Below, in pieces: positions 1-7,951 of a stretch of DNA of 40,297 nt (position 1 is the first letter of the stretch; each line of letters begins with the position of its first letter). Location of the stretch: the NCBI GenBank assembly GCA_025363295.1, contig JANYEC010000027.1, positions 1 to 40,297 on the forward strand. The letters run 5' to 3'. The translations under genes and the position numbers were made by a program. The notes under the pieces were generated by a model. The model was not told the DNA's origin. It searched no databases and worked only from the letters and a program-made list of their open reading frames with translations. The stretch is from Akkermansiaceae bacterium (GTDB taxonomy: Bacteria > Verrucomicrobiota > Verrucomicrobiia > Verrucomicrobiales > Akkermansiaceae).

Positions 1-53
1 CCGCCAATTGGCTCGCAGCCCGCAGCGGAAGCCCCCACCGCCAAGTCGCCTGA

Positions 54-109
54 TAGCATAGCAGTCATAGAACCCTGAAATATGACTGCTTTGCTACCGC
101 CGTAGCAAA
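54..109. repeat. Two overlapping inverted repeats (alternative hairpins)
   Basis: Positions 54-69 and 81-96 are inverted copies of a 16-base arm with one mismatch and an 11-base spacer. Positions 90-97 and 102-109 form a second, perfect 8-bp stem (TTTGCTAC / GTAGCAAA) with a four-base CGCC loop. The segment 90-96 belongs to both stems, so the hairpins exclude each other. No T-run follows, so a simple intrinsic terminator is unlikely. Around it, 1-291 shows no convincing gene; the three forward frames are open from the left edge only to about 59-78, so a gene end could lie there but cannot be assigned. Confidence 0.5.
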
Positions 110-291
110 CCCATCCGCAAGGCGCTTCAGACCACGCTTACGAAGTTTACACCCAGCAGGTCTCCCCTAGGCTCGACTTCGCAATTCGTTCTGCCGCTAG
201 ATGGGTGCCGCCACTCTGTTTTGAAAAAAGGCGGAGCAGCGAGAGCTGAACCGCCTTCAAATTTCAGAGGTGCCTTCCGGATGGTGAGGAT

Positions 292-468
292 TCAATAAGA
301 GCGGGTCACCCTAGACTCTGTTGTGGTGGACGATGGCTGGGTGAGAGAGGTCCGGTCAGTCGTGGTCGTGGTGGTGCGCACAGTCGGTTCCTTTTGCACT
401 ACGGTGGTGCAACTGCTTAAAAAACTGAGGGCCCCCAAAGCGATGAGTGAACTAATGATGGATTTCAT
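292..468 (-). CDS. Small threonine-rich lipoprotein
   Basis: A 58-residue product. It starts MKSIISS, continues with a hydrophobic stretch, and has a lipobox FLSSC with the modified cysteine at residue 20, so it should be cleaved by signal peptidase II and lipid-anchored. The mature part is only about 39 residues: a TTVVQKEP start, a run of six threonines and a Ser/Thr-rich tail ending in TRSY. No enzymatic fold is possible at this size. No strong Shine-Dalgarno sequence is visible. It lies downstream of the response regulator, on the same strand, after a 177-base gap holding the element at 613-635, so it may have its own regulated promoter. Small lipoproteins of this sort are often stress-induced; the role here is unknown. 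Confidence 0.65.
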   Translation of the reverse strand: MKSIISSLIALGALSFLSSCTTVVQKEPTVRTTTTTTDRTSLTQPSSTTTESRVTRSY

Positions 469-612
469 GGTGTGATTAATAAGGTTGTTGGTTGATTTGT
501 TTTCTCCGATATTTCCACCGGATCAGTACTTATAAAATCAGCAGTCTTTCAATCGTTAAGCGACTGTATCTTGCTGACGATAAATTCTATTTGAAATCTG
601 CGACGGGTCACA

Positions 613-635
613 ATGGGGTGTAACCCTACCTATCA
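613..635 (-). promoter_or_regulatory. Putative operator with GGGT-N3-ACCC core (copy 1)
   Basis: On the plus strand the site reads ATGGGGTGTAACCCTAC followed by CTATCA. It matches 3064-3086 at 19 of 23 positions. The core GGGT-GTA-ACCC is an inverted repeat, as expected for a dimeric regulator. It lies about 145 bases upstream of the small lipoprotein start and just after the response-regulator gene. Function is inferred only from conservation and position. Confidence 0.4.
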
Positions 636-645
636 AGTATTTTAA

Positions 646-1324
646 TTAAAGAATGGTGATTTGCACACTGCTCTCGATGATACCTGCGGAAATAGCGTGG
701 CGAGTCAGGCTTGCGGTGTCGTGAATGTTAAGTTTTTCCATCAGGCTGCTCCGATGTTTTTCTACAGTTTTAATGCTAATGTTGAGCTCGGCAGCCGTCT
801 CTTTGTTAGATTTACCTTCGGCGATCAGTTGCAGGACCTCCATTTCCCGCGAGGTCAGCAATATTTTAGTCTTCTTCATTGAGGACGAGCCCCCCCCTCG
901 CACGGGGATCCGCGCGGGCCAGTCTTTTTGCAATGGAAGGGCTAAACATCTTTTCTCCATTGTGGACCTTATGAATTGCGCCGCACACATCGTTCGCCGA
1001 GGTTTGCTTGAGGAGAAAACCGGAAGCTCCGGACTCGACGGCTCGCTGAACGTAAGCGTCGTCATTATGAGCGGTGAGGATAACAATCCGGATGCCTGGG
1101 CATGACTTGACCAACTGACGCGTGGCTTCGAGTCCGTTGAGGCCGGGCATGGCGATATCCATAAGCACCACGTCGGGGCGCAATTCGGTGGCCATGGCAA
1201 CGGCTTGTCGCCCATCCTTAGCTTCCCCAATGACGGTCAAATTCGGATCCAATTCCAGCATTCGGTGGAGCCCTTCCCTGACGATGGTGTGGTCTTCCGC
1301 AAGGAGAACTGTGATTTTTTTCAT
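646..1324 (-). CDS. NarL/LuxR-family response regulator, frameshifted between its two domains
   Basis: The upstream frame (1324 to 866) encodes a complete receiver: MKKITVLLAEDHTIVREGL, the phospho-acceptor motif DVVLMDIAMPG, a TAHNDD switch region and the KQTSAND lysine. It then runs out of frame to a TAA at 866-868. The downstream frame encodes a LuxR-type helix-turn-helix (LTSREMEVLQLIAEGKSN, then ISIKTVEKHRSSLMEKL) ending at 646. The shift falls in a run of eight G (coding strand) at 890-897; removing one G joins the frames into a protein of about 225 residues, normal for the family. An ATG at 879 could alternatively start a free 77-residue DNA-binding protein. The start overlaps the kinase stop (ATGA), so the pair is translationally coupled. 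It may be a phase-variable gene, a decaying gene or a homopolymer sequencing error. Confidence 0.85.
890..897. repeat. C8/G8 homopolymer in the response-regulator linker
   Basis: Eight consecutive C on the plus strand (G on the coding strand) lie between the receiver and helix-turn-helix coding segments. With eight G the receiver frame stops at 866; with seven G the two domains fuse in frame through an ARGGSSSMKKT linker. Tracts of this length are prone to slipped-strand mispairing and also to sequencing error. Confidence 0.8.
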
Positions 1325-2493
1325 GATGTGTAAAGTGGTGCGGTGGTCGCTTCAGATGATGGTTTCTTCCTGGTCTTTCTGCCTTCCGGCATTCCAATGA
1401 TGACGACCGTTCCCTTACCGGGGGCGGACTCGATCATAAGGGTGCCTCCGACCATTTCCAACCTTTCTCGCATTCCAATGAGGCCGTGATACTTGCATCC
1501 GCGCGCGGTCAGAACCGATTTCACGTCAAATGATTTGCCATCATCTTCGATCCTCACGCAGACGCCGCCTTCATTTTTGTGTATGTTAATTCTAACGTTG
1601 GTGGCTCCGGCGTGACGACCGACGTTAGTCAGTGCTTCTTGGGCCACACGGAAAAGCACCGTTCGTCGCGCGGCTGCTAGCTCCTCCACACCCGCGATGC
1701 TAGACAAGTGAGTTTGCACTCCTGTGTGCGCTGTAAAGTGCTTCATAAAGGAATGCAGCGCAGGAATTAGCCCGAGATCGTCAAGAACCTGCGGGTGCAG
1801 ATCATGAGCGAAGCGATGGACCTGATCAGTTGATTTTGTCACGAGGCGCTGAGTGAGGGAGATTTCTTTGACCAGTGACTTTGCATTCGAACCCGTCATT
1901 TTTTTCAGGTTGATTAGCCGAATATTGATACCGATCAATGTCTGTGCAATACCATCATTAAGTTCTTTGCTCATGGAGTGCCTTTCATCCTCGTGAATCG
2001 CAATGATCTTTCGCGACAACCCCTGCAATTGCTCTCTCAAAAGTTTGGATTCTGCAAGGGATTTCGAGTGGCGATTCCCCCTTTGGATAAGTGACTTTTC
2101 TGCTCTCTCACAACGCCTTAGCTTAGCGGTCAATTGAAGATTGGACGCTTCAAGCTTCGAAGTGCGCTTGGCCAGCGTTTGATTCATTTTTTTCATACGT
2201 TCATTCTCCTTCGAGTCGTTTGCGTTTGTTGCATCTGCTGCAATCACGGTGGCGAAGAAGACCTCGGCTTGTTGAATGATCGCGCGATGCTCGCCTTGGG
2301 CTGGAAGTGGCAGCTCAAAGATAAGCAGGGTTCGTTCATGGATTTTGGCCACTTCAAGGATAGAAACGCCCGCTGAAACCCAACGTTGATGCAATTTCCT
2401 AGCTGCTTCCAAGTCCGCCAAGCCTCCTATTTTAAGGTGCTTGGTCAGAGCCTCCTGATATGATTTTAAAAAGTTAGGAACTTTTCGTTTCAT
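1321..2493 (-). CDS. Cytoplasmic HisKA_3-type sensor histidine kinase lacking the usual acceptor histidine
   Basis: A 390-residue soluble protein with no membrane segment. Residues 1-80 resemble the RsbU N-terminal helical domain (LKSYQEALTKHL, then ILEVAKIHERTLL). A long coiled coil (about 90-165) leads into a HisKA_3-like dimerisation helix and a HATPase domain with QEALTNVGRHA (N box), EDDGKSFD (D/G1 box) and GLIGMRERLEMVGG. In HisKA_3 kinases the phosphorylated His lies in a motif like RELHDG; here it reads KELNDG, with Asn at residue 179 (codon AAT). The ATP-binding half looks intact, so the protein may bind ATP but not autophosphorylate in the usual way, or may act as a phosphatase or scaffold. 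It precedes and overlaps the response regulator by four bases. The signal is unknown. Confidence 0.85.
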   Translation of the reverse strand: MKRKVPNFLKSYQEALTKHLKIGGLADLEAARKLHQRWVSAGVSILEVAKIHERTLLIFELPLPAQGEHRAIIQQAEVFFATVIAADATNANDSKENERMKKMNQTLAKRTSKLEASNLQLTAKLRRCERAEKSLIQRGNRHSKSLAESKLLREQLQGLSRKIIAIHEDERHSMSKELNDGIAQTLIGINIRLINLKKMTGSNAKSLVKEISLTQRLVTKSTDQVHRFAHDLHPQVLDDLGLIPALHSFMKHFTAHTGVQTHLSSIAGVEELAAARRTVLFRVAQEALTNVGRHAGATNVRINIHKNEGGVCVRIEDDGKSFDVKSVLTARGCKYHGLIGMRERLEMVGGTLMIESAPGKGTVVIIGMPEGRKTRKKPSSEATTAPLYTS

Positions 2494-2612
2494 TGACTTG
2501 CGGGAGGTGATTGCCTTGATTTGATTTACTAGAATACGCTTATTTCAATGAGTGATAGCAATACGATAAACGGTTTCTTTAGCTCTAAGTCAACTCGCTT
2601 CGCATTTTGACT

Positions 2613-2828
2613 TCAAACCGATCGCGGCTTCACCAGTAGCAGAATGACTCCGCCTACGAGGGCAACGGCCCCGACGACCGGTGGGATAAAATGCGAGTCG
2701 GTAGTTTTAATTTGCATACCCAGAAATCGAATCCCTTCTCCCGGAGTGGTGAAGGAGATGCCCGAGTAGGCGAGCACCACGATACCGGCGATGATCAAAG
2801 TTGTGGCGAATAGTGTTTTTGCGTTCAT
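2613..2828 (-). CDS. Small two-helix membrane protein, DUF3185-like
   Basis: A 71-residue protein with two hydrophobic segments, at about 5-25 (ATTLIIAGIVVLAYSGISF) and 48-66 (PPVVGAVALVGGVILLLV), separated by a polar loop with TTPGEG and TTDSHFIPP. Length and pattern match the DUF3185 family of small inner-membrane proteins of unknown function. It lies upstream of the sensor kinase on the same strand with a 119-base gap. Upstream, at 3064-3086, is the element also seen before the small lipoprotein gene, suggesting common control of these envelope-located small proteins. Confidence 0.75.
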   Translation of the reverse strand: MNAKTLFATTLIIAGIVVLAYSGISFTTPGEGIRFLGMQIKTTDSHFIPPVVGAVALVGGVILLLVKPRSV

Positions 2829-3063
2829 ATCGATGTTGGTGGTTTTTTCTACGGAGAAACTTTATTTCTTGTTTTCAAGGGTTCGCGGAATGTGGGTTCG
2901 GAATTCGCAGGCGCAGCCTCCGCTTGCACTTTCCACCCATAAGAAATATTAATACGATAGTCATCATGCTGATAGATTTTGGATATGAGTGCAGCTGTAG
3001 TTATACTGTATGCAGGGATGAGGAAACACTGAATTAAAATACGGCGAAGGCCAATCCGCGCCT

Positions 3064-3086
3064 ATGGGGTCAAACCCTACGCATCA
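3064..3086 (-). promoter_or_regulatory. Putative operator with GGGT-N3-ACCC core (copy 2)
   Basis: The plus strand reads ATGGGGTCAAACCCTAC then GCATCA, identical to the 613-635 element at 19 of 23 positions and in the same orientation relative to the downstream minus-strand gene. It lies about 236 bases upstream of the DUF3185-like start. On the minus strand an AT-rich stretch (TATTTTAAT, about 30 bases further on) could serve as a -10 region. The rest of the 297-base gap shows no convincing gene. Confidence 0.4.
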
Positions 3087-3125
3087 GCAGGGATGCGCGG
3101 TTTTATCAGCGGAGTTCTGAAAAGA

Positions 3126-3620
3126 TCACCCTTGTAGTCCTCTTTTCGGCGCGAGCGCGGATGCTGGAAAACGACGCTCGATCCCAGTGGTAACTAACTT
3201 GCGGATTGCCTCGGGAAGTTGGGATATCTGCCAAAGGGATTCATCGGTGGGAGATCTGCCTCCCTTCTCGAGTGTTTTGAGCGCAAAATAAGCTGCGACG
3301 AGAGAATGATCCGCAAAATGTGCGGTTGCAACAGCGTGTCCTGCGGAACGCGCGGCTAATATTACTTCAGGTTTCGTGACCTCCCGAGCTGCCGCGTGGG
3401 CAGCACAGGCCGCCATCTGTGCCGGGCCAGTTAACACTTCGCCACGCGCCCAGGCTCTTGCCACTGCAATCGCGTTTCGAGGGCGCTCATCGCTGCTATG
3501 TTTCTCAAATATAGGTATAACACGTTCCGCACAATCTGCCGCCCATAACGCAAGGAGCTCGTGGTTATCCGAATCAAGTGACCCTCCTCGATGAACTGCA
3601 ACGAATCTTTTATCTCTCAT
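3126..3620 (-). CDS. Imm-5-like putative immunity protein
   Basis: A 164-residue soluble, alanine-rich helical protein. The opening MRDKRFVAVHRGGSLDSDNH, followed by LLALWAADCAERVIPIFE and RPRNAIAVARAWARGE, is the pattern I know from proteins annotated as putative immunity protein (Imm-5 type). Repeated AAxAAxAAA helices fill residues about 65-120 (MAACAAHAAAREV, HAVATAHFADHS). Imm-5 proteins were predicted to neutralise polymorphic toxins, but many occur without any toxin, as here: none of the neighbouring genes looks like one. No signal peptide or membrane segment is seen. The molecular role is therefore unproven. Confidence 0.7.
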   Translation of the reverse strand: MRDKRFVAVHRGGSLDSDNHELLALWAADCAERVIPIFEKHSSDERPRNAIAVARAWARGEVLTGPAQMAACAAHAAAREVTKPEVILAARSAGHAVATAHFADHSLVAAYFALKTLEKGGRSPTDESLWQISQLPEAIRKLVTTGIERRFPASALAPKRGLQG

Positions 3621-3669
3621 CGCAATTTAGATGGGCTTGACGCGTTAGGTCATGTCGAGTCATTACTTG

Positions 3670-3879
3670 TTAGATAGTATTCTTTGTCGCCCCTCGACGA
3701 AGCAGGTGGCCTTTCCACATGAAGAGTCCAGATAGAACCACTACGGGAAAGTAACCATATCGAAAGAACGGAAGATATTGAACTGTCTCAGCGGGCGGTC
3801 CATAAATATACCCGATCAAAGGTAGAGAAAATAGGATGTGGACCGTGCGTAAAATCGTGCGTTGGGTGGGACTTTTCAT
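3670..3879 (-). CDS. Small hypothetical membrane protein
   Basis: A 69-residue protein with two predicted hydrophobic segments: about 10-28 (TVHILFSLPLIGYIYG) and 42-56 (YFPVVVLSGLFMWKG), ending in a basic tail (HLLRRGATKN). The shape (a helix with an early histidine, a GPP loop, then a WKGH motif) resembles small conserved bacterial membrane proteins of unknown function. It starts at an ATG preceded by CACATC. It is followed by the Imm-5-like gene after 49 bases on the same strand, so the two may be cotranscribed. I do not recognise a family with confidence. Confidence 0.6.
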   Translation of the reverse strand: MKSPTQRTILRTVHILFSLPLIGYIYGPPAETVQYLPFFRYGYFPVVVLSGLFMWKGHLLRRGATKNTI

Positions 3880-3986
3880 GATGTGTGTCTGTGAGTGGGA
3901 GACCGTGAGAATAAGTAAAATTTCCTAGGTGACCCACTAGGGCTTTTCGAAGAAGATGCTTTGCATAAGAATTTGTTAGATTTGTT

Positions 3987-5246
3987 TCAGCGTCTCCTCC
4001 AGCGGGCAAGCATTTCAGACACCGCCTTGGGACGGGACAGGCTAACAAAAATACCGGCTGAGCCCGCCACCGCCCCGCAGACCCAGAAAATTTGGCCGTA
4101 GCTAAAGTGCGCATTAGAGGCGAGTTGGTTCTGGGTGATCGCGGCGGCGGCAATGCCGACCCACGATAGCCAGCTCACCGCGCCCTGGACCGCGCCTTTT
4201 GTTTGCGGCGAAGGGCGGTGTTGGAGAACGGAAACGATAGGCACGATAAACAGGCCACCACCCAGACCTAACAATCCAAGAGCCCACGCGAATCCCGCTT
4301 CCGTAATCCCCGGCCAGCCGAGGGCAAACGCCGCCAAGGCCATCATTCCCGCGCCGAACGGGATCAATCCGTATTCAATGCGACCGCGTGAAAGCCGCCC
4401 GGCTAACATACTTCCCACGCCGATACCGAGGCTGAGTGCGGCTTGCAGTCCCGCTTGTTCAGTGGGCTTCAGGTGGAAAACCTTTTGAGCAAAAAGCGCG
4501 AGATTGATTTGCACCAACGTGGCGACGAAAAAGAATGCGGTGTTCCCCCAGTTCGCGCGCCAGAGATCGCGATCGGCTTTCATCACGCTCATGTGGCTCC
4601 ATATTTCCCCGATGATGTTAGGGGTAAATTTCTTTCCGGGATCGGCAGCGGGGACCTTAGCAATGCCGATGCTAGTCATCAAACCGATCGCAGCTAATCC
4701 CGCTAACATGACACCCGACCACACTTCACGGTGCACTAGCGCTTCCGCAAGCCAGCCGCCGACGAAAGTGCCTAGAATGATACCGATGAAGGTGAGCAGT
4801 TCGAGGATTCCATTTCCAGCAGACAGCTTTGAAGTGGGTAGAACTTCGGGCATGATACCATATTTTGCCGGGGCAAAGATAGTGCTGTGAACGCCCATTA
4901 GGCAGATTGCGGCGAGTTGGAGAAATTGATGCTCGAGCTGTAGCGCAAACGCGGCGAAGAGCATGATCGCAATTTCCCCTACCTTTATGCCGATCATCAC
5001 CGAGCGCTTACTATAACGGTCCGCCATCCATCCGCCGACGGTGGCAAAGAGCAGGAAGGGGATGGCGAACAACAACGACGCGTGGCCCGCAAAATTTTCC
5101 TTATCTGTCTCGCTCAAACTAACGGATGCGAGCACGGGAAAAATGACCAGCCAGCGAAGTGCGTTATCCGAAAACGCGCCTTGGAACTGCGTGAACATCA
5201 AGTTCCAAAAACCGCGCGGCCAAGGGGTGGGAGAATTTTGGGGCAT
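3987..5246 (-). CDS. MFS transporter, LplT/Aas-type (lysophospholipid transporter-like)
   Basis: A 419-residue major-facilitator protein with about twelve hydrophobic segments. The N-terminus FWNLMFTQFQGAFSDNALRWLV carries the (N/S)DNAL signature of LplT and of the MFS half of Aas acyltransferase fusions, and GGWMADRYSKRSV is the loop 2-3 motif A. The first half includes FAPAKYGIMPEVLP, also typical of this group. LplT flips lysophosphatidylethanolamine across the inner membrane for re-acylation. No acyltransferase or acyl-ACP synthetase gene is adjacent, so the substrate is inferred from similarity only. It is transcribed away from the divergent reductase gene across a 148-base gap. Confidence 0.8.
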   Translation of the reverse strand: MPQNSPTPWPRGFWNLMFTQFQGAFSDNALRWLVIFPVLASVSLSETDKENFAGHASLLFAIPFLLFATVGGWMADRYSKRSVMIGIKVGEIAIMLFAAFALQLEHQFLQLAAICLMGVHSTIFAPAKYGIMPEVLPTSKLSAGNGILELLTFIGIILGTFVGGWLAEALVHREVWSGVMLAGLAAIGLMTSIGIAKVPAADPGKKFTPNIIGEIWSHMSVMKADRDLWRANWGNTAFFFVATLVQINLALFAQKVFHLKPTEQAGLQAALSLGIGVGSMLAGRLSRGRIEYGLIPFGAGMMALAAFALGWPGITEAGFAWALGLLGLGGGLFIVPIVSVLQHRPSPQTKGAVQGAVSWLSWVGIAAAAITQNQLASNAHFSYGQIFWVCGAVAGSAGIFVSLSRPKAVSEMLARWRRR

Positions 5247-5394
5247 AGGAGGAAAATGTTAGCGGACGGGTCAGGAGCTTATTTCAAACATCTTTATTTA
5301 TGCTGCAAGGGAATCCTCAGGTGGCAAGTGCGATTGTATGAGCGACGCCTGAATCATCGCTTGGCGTGGCGCGATCTTGTGGCAGACTTGTTCA

Positions 5395-6399
5395 ATGGAT
5401 GAAGATGATACGAATTTCCCCGGTAAGCAGCTTGTTTTCAAACGAACCGGCAGGCCCGCCGAGGTGCTCGAATACGAGGCAGACAGCTTGATCTCTCAAG
5501 CGCCTGACCCTGGAAAAGTGCTGGTGCGCATCCTCGCCGCGCCGATCAACCCAGCGGATCTTAATACCATCGAGGGCACTTATGGCGTGAAACTTGAGCT
5601 CCCAGCCACACCAGGCATCGAGGGCTGCGGAGTGGTAGAAAATGGAAATTCCACGGATTTCAACGAAGGCGACCTTGTCATTTTCCTGCGCCGCGCCGCG
5701 ACTTGGGCCAGCCATGCGACGGTCCCGGCCGAATCACTTTTTAAACTCCCGCCCGGTATTGATATAATCCAAGCGGCCCTGCTCAAAGTGAATCCAGTAA
5801 CCGCCTGGCGCTTGCTGCATGGATTCGGTGCGCTGAAGCAGGGCGAGTACATCGCACAGAATGCGGGGAACTCCGCCGTCGGTCGCTGCGTGATTCAGCT
5901 CGCGCGGGACCTTGGAACCCGCACGATTTCGTTTGTTCGGCGTGAGGGACTATCTAAGGAATTATCTGCCCTCGGTGCTGACTACGTTTTTCTTGACGAT
6001 GATAACGGACTCGCCTCCGCCCTAGAAGTTCTCGGAGGAGCGAATGCCGCTCTCGCCTTCAATGCCGTGGGTGGCGATAGTGCGCTGCGTCTAATGAAAC
6101 TCCTCCGCGAAAGCGGCAGCCACGTCACCTATGGAGCGATGGGCCGCAGACCCCTATCAGTTTCTAACAGCCTCCTCATTTTCCGCGACATTCAAGTGCG
6201 TGGTCTGTGGGTGAGCCGCTGGATCGAAAACGCGCCACTCAGCGAAGTGCACGCCGTTTACGAAAATCTCGCAGCACGGGTGACTTCTGGAAAACTGGTG
6301 CAGCAAGTCGATTCCATCTATCCGCTCGAAAAATTTCAGGACGCGCTCGCCCGCCTCGAAGCACCGGAGCGAACCGGAAAGGTGCTTTTTGTGCCGTGA
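5395..6399 (+). CDS. Zinc-independent MDR-family oxidoreductase, enoyl-ACP/CoA reductase (MECR)-like
   Basis: The gene encodes 334 residues from the ATG at 5395 (an in-frame ATG at 5377 would add six). An N-terminal GroES-like fold has VRILAAPINPADLNTIEG and ELPATPGIEGCGVV. A Rossmann fold follows with IAQNAGNSAVGRCVIQLAR, where the usual glycine loop reads NAGNSAVG as in mitochondrial trans-2-enoyl reductases (MECR/Etr1). No structural or catalytic zinc ligands are seen, consistent with that group rather than alcohol dehydrogenases. It probably uses NADPH to reduce an enoyl thioester or related activated double bond. It reads in the same direction as dapL, 152 bases upstream of it, without obvious functional linkage. 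Confidence 0.8.
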   Translation: MDEDDTNFPGKQLVFKRTGRPAEVLEYEADSLISQAPDPGKVLVRILAAPINPADLNTIEGTYGVKLELPATPGIEGCGVVENGNSTDFNEGDLVIFLRRAATWASHATVPAESLFKLPPGIDIIQAALLKVNPVTAWRLLHGFGALKQGEYIAQNAGNSAVGRCVIQLARDLGTRTISFVRREGLSKELSALGADYVFLDDDNGLASALEVLGGANAALAFNAVGGDSALRLMKLLRESGSHVTYGAMGRRPLSVSNSLLIFRDIQVRGLWVSRWIENAPLSEVHAVYENLAARVTSGKLVQQVDSIYPLEKFQDALARLEAPERTGKVLFVP

Positions 6400-6551
6400 T
6401 CACCGCAAAGGTGAGTGGCGCAAAATTTCCTGTTACTTTAAAATCGCCATAAGATGCACCAGAAAGTCTTGAACAAGAAATCCCATTCACCGCAGCCACA
6501 GGCTGTTCCAGCCTTGCACGATCCTTTGGCCACCGCTAAACATTCGCCCGC

Positions 6552-7784
6552 ATGGCCACCATCAATTCCAATTTCCTCAAGCTTAAAGCCGGTTACTTGT
6601 TTCCTGAAATCGCACGCCGGGTGCGGGTTTATACGGAAGAAAACCCGGATAAGGCCGCTCGCATTATCCGTTGCGGAATCGGCGATGTGACCGAGCCTTT
6701 GCCCGCCGCCGTGGTCAAAGCGATGCACGAAGGCGTCGATGAAATGGCTGATCGCGCCACCTTCAAGGGCTACGGTCCGGAGCAGGGTTACGAGTTTCTC
6801 CGCCAAGCGATCGTGGACAACCAGTTCGCCGATCTCGGCATTTCCGCCGATGAGGTTTTTATCTCGGACGGCTCGAAGTGCGACACTGGCAACATCCTCG
6901 ACATCTTCGGCAAAGGGAATGTCATCGCCATCACCGACCCGGTCTATCCGGTGTATGTCGATACGAACGTAATGGCGGGCAACACTGGCGAGGCTGATCA
7001 AAGCGGCGCCTATGCCGGCCTGCTTTATCTTCCTTGCAACGCAGCTAACAAATTCGTGGCGGACGTTCCTAACGAAAAGGCGGATCTCATTTACCTCTGC
7101 TTCCCGAACAACCCCACTGGAGCTGTCGCCACCCGTGCGCAGCTCGAAGCCTGGGTAAAATATGCGAAGGCAAACGACGCTATCATCCTCTTCGATGCCG
7201 CTTACGAGGCTTTCATCCAAGATCCTAAAATTCCCCGCTCCATTTTTGAGATCGAAGGCGCGTTAGATTGCTGCATCGAGTTCCGCTCCTTTTCAAAAAA
7301 TGGTGGTTTCACGGGCGTTCGCTGCGCTTATGTGGTCATCCCGAAAACTGTTAGTGGCAAGTCAGACAGCGGCGAGCGCATTCCGCTCCATCAGCTCTGG
7401 TCGCGCCGCCACAGCACCAAGTTCAACGGTGCCAGCTACCCGGTGCAAAAGGCTGCCGCAGCCGTTTTCTCCGCTGAGGGAAAACAACAAGTATCCGCCC
7501 TCATCGAACATTACATGGGCAATGCCAAACTCCTCCGCGAGGCCGCGACCGCCGCAGGGCTCCCCGTCTTCGGCGGTGAAAATGCACCCTATGTCTGGGT
7601 CGGCTGTCCAGCTGGTCTAACGTCTTGGGATATGTTTGATAGAATGTTAGGAGAAGCTCAGGTTGTCATCACCCCAGGGTCCGGCTTCGGCTCGGCAGGC
7701 GAAGGTTACTTCCGAATCTCGGCCTTCAACTCGCGAGCGAACGTGGAAGAAGTCTGCCGCAGGTTGAAAGCGTTGGTGGCATAG
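6552..7784 (+). CDS. dapL: LL-diaminopimelate aminotransferase
   Basis: A 410-residue fold-type I PLP enzyme matching DapL in length and motifs: [10 protein letters not shown] near the start, [58 protein letters not shown], and the PLP lysine in [10 protein letters not shown] at about residue 249. It converts tetrahydrodipicolinate directly to LL-diaminopimelate with glutamate, the one-step route to meso-DAP and lysine found in plants, Chlamydiae, Verrucomicrobia and several other phyla. The ATG at 6552 gives the normal N-terminus ([17 protein letters not shown]). Downstream, 7952-8103 repeats the last part of this gene in decayed form. Confidence 0.95.
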   Translation: MATINSNFLKLKAGYLFPEIARRVRVYTEENPDKAARIIRCGIGDVTEPLPAAVVKAMHEGVDEMADRATFKGYGPEQGYEFLRQAIVDNQFADLGISADEVFISDGSKCDTGNILDIFGKGNVIAITDPVYPVYVDTNVMAGNTGEADQSGAYAGLLYLPCNAANKFVADVPNEKADLIYLCFPNNPTGAVATRAQLEAWVKYAKANDAIILFDAAYEAFIQDPKIPRSIFEIEGALDCCIEFRSFSKNGGFTGVRCAYVVIPKTVSGKSDSGERIPLHQLWSRRHSTKFNGASYPVQKAAAAVFSAEGKQQVSALIEHYMGNAKLLREAATAAGLPVFGGENAPYVWVGCPAGLTSWDMFDRMLGEAQVVITPGSGFGSAGEGYFRISAFNSRANVEEVCRRLKALVA

Positions 7785-7951
7785 GAGCTTGCCCATCATG
7801 AGAAATTGGAAGATCGCGCTTTCCAAAAGCAAGCCACCGGACGAACCCAAGATCTCGCCGACCTTGCAGGCTCTAGTAGGACAATTACTGACTATCAGGA
7901 AGGGGTCTCAGCGCCTTGTTAAGAAAATACATGGCCCATACTCCTCCGCGC

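Noticed and set aside
879..1230. Long minus-strand frame continuing upstream of the helix-turn-helix
   Set aside because: The part above 897 is the out-of-frame shadow of the receiver domain; its sequence is Ser/Pro-rich and matches no family. Only the part below the G8 tract is real.
2801..3037. Forward frame in the gap before the DUF3185-like gene
   Set aside because: It lies across a likely promoter region, is unusually rich in Cys, Arg and Phe, and partly antisense to a real gene.
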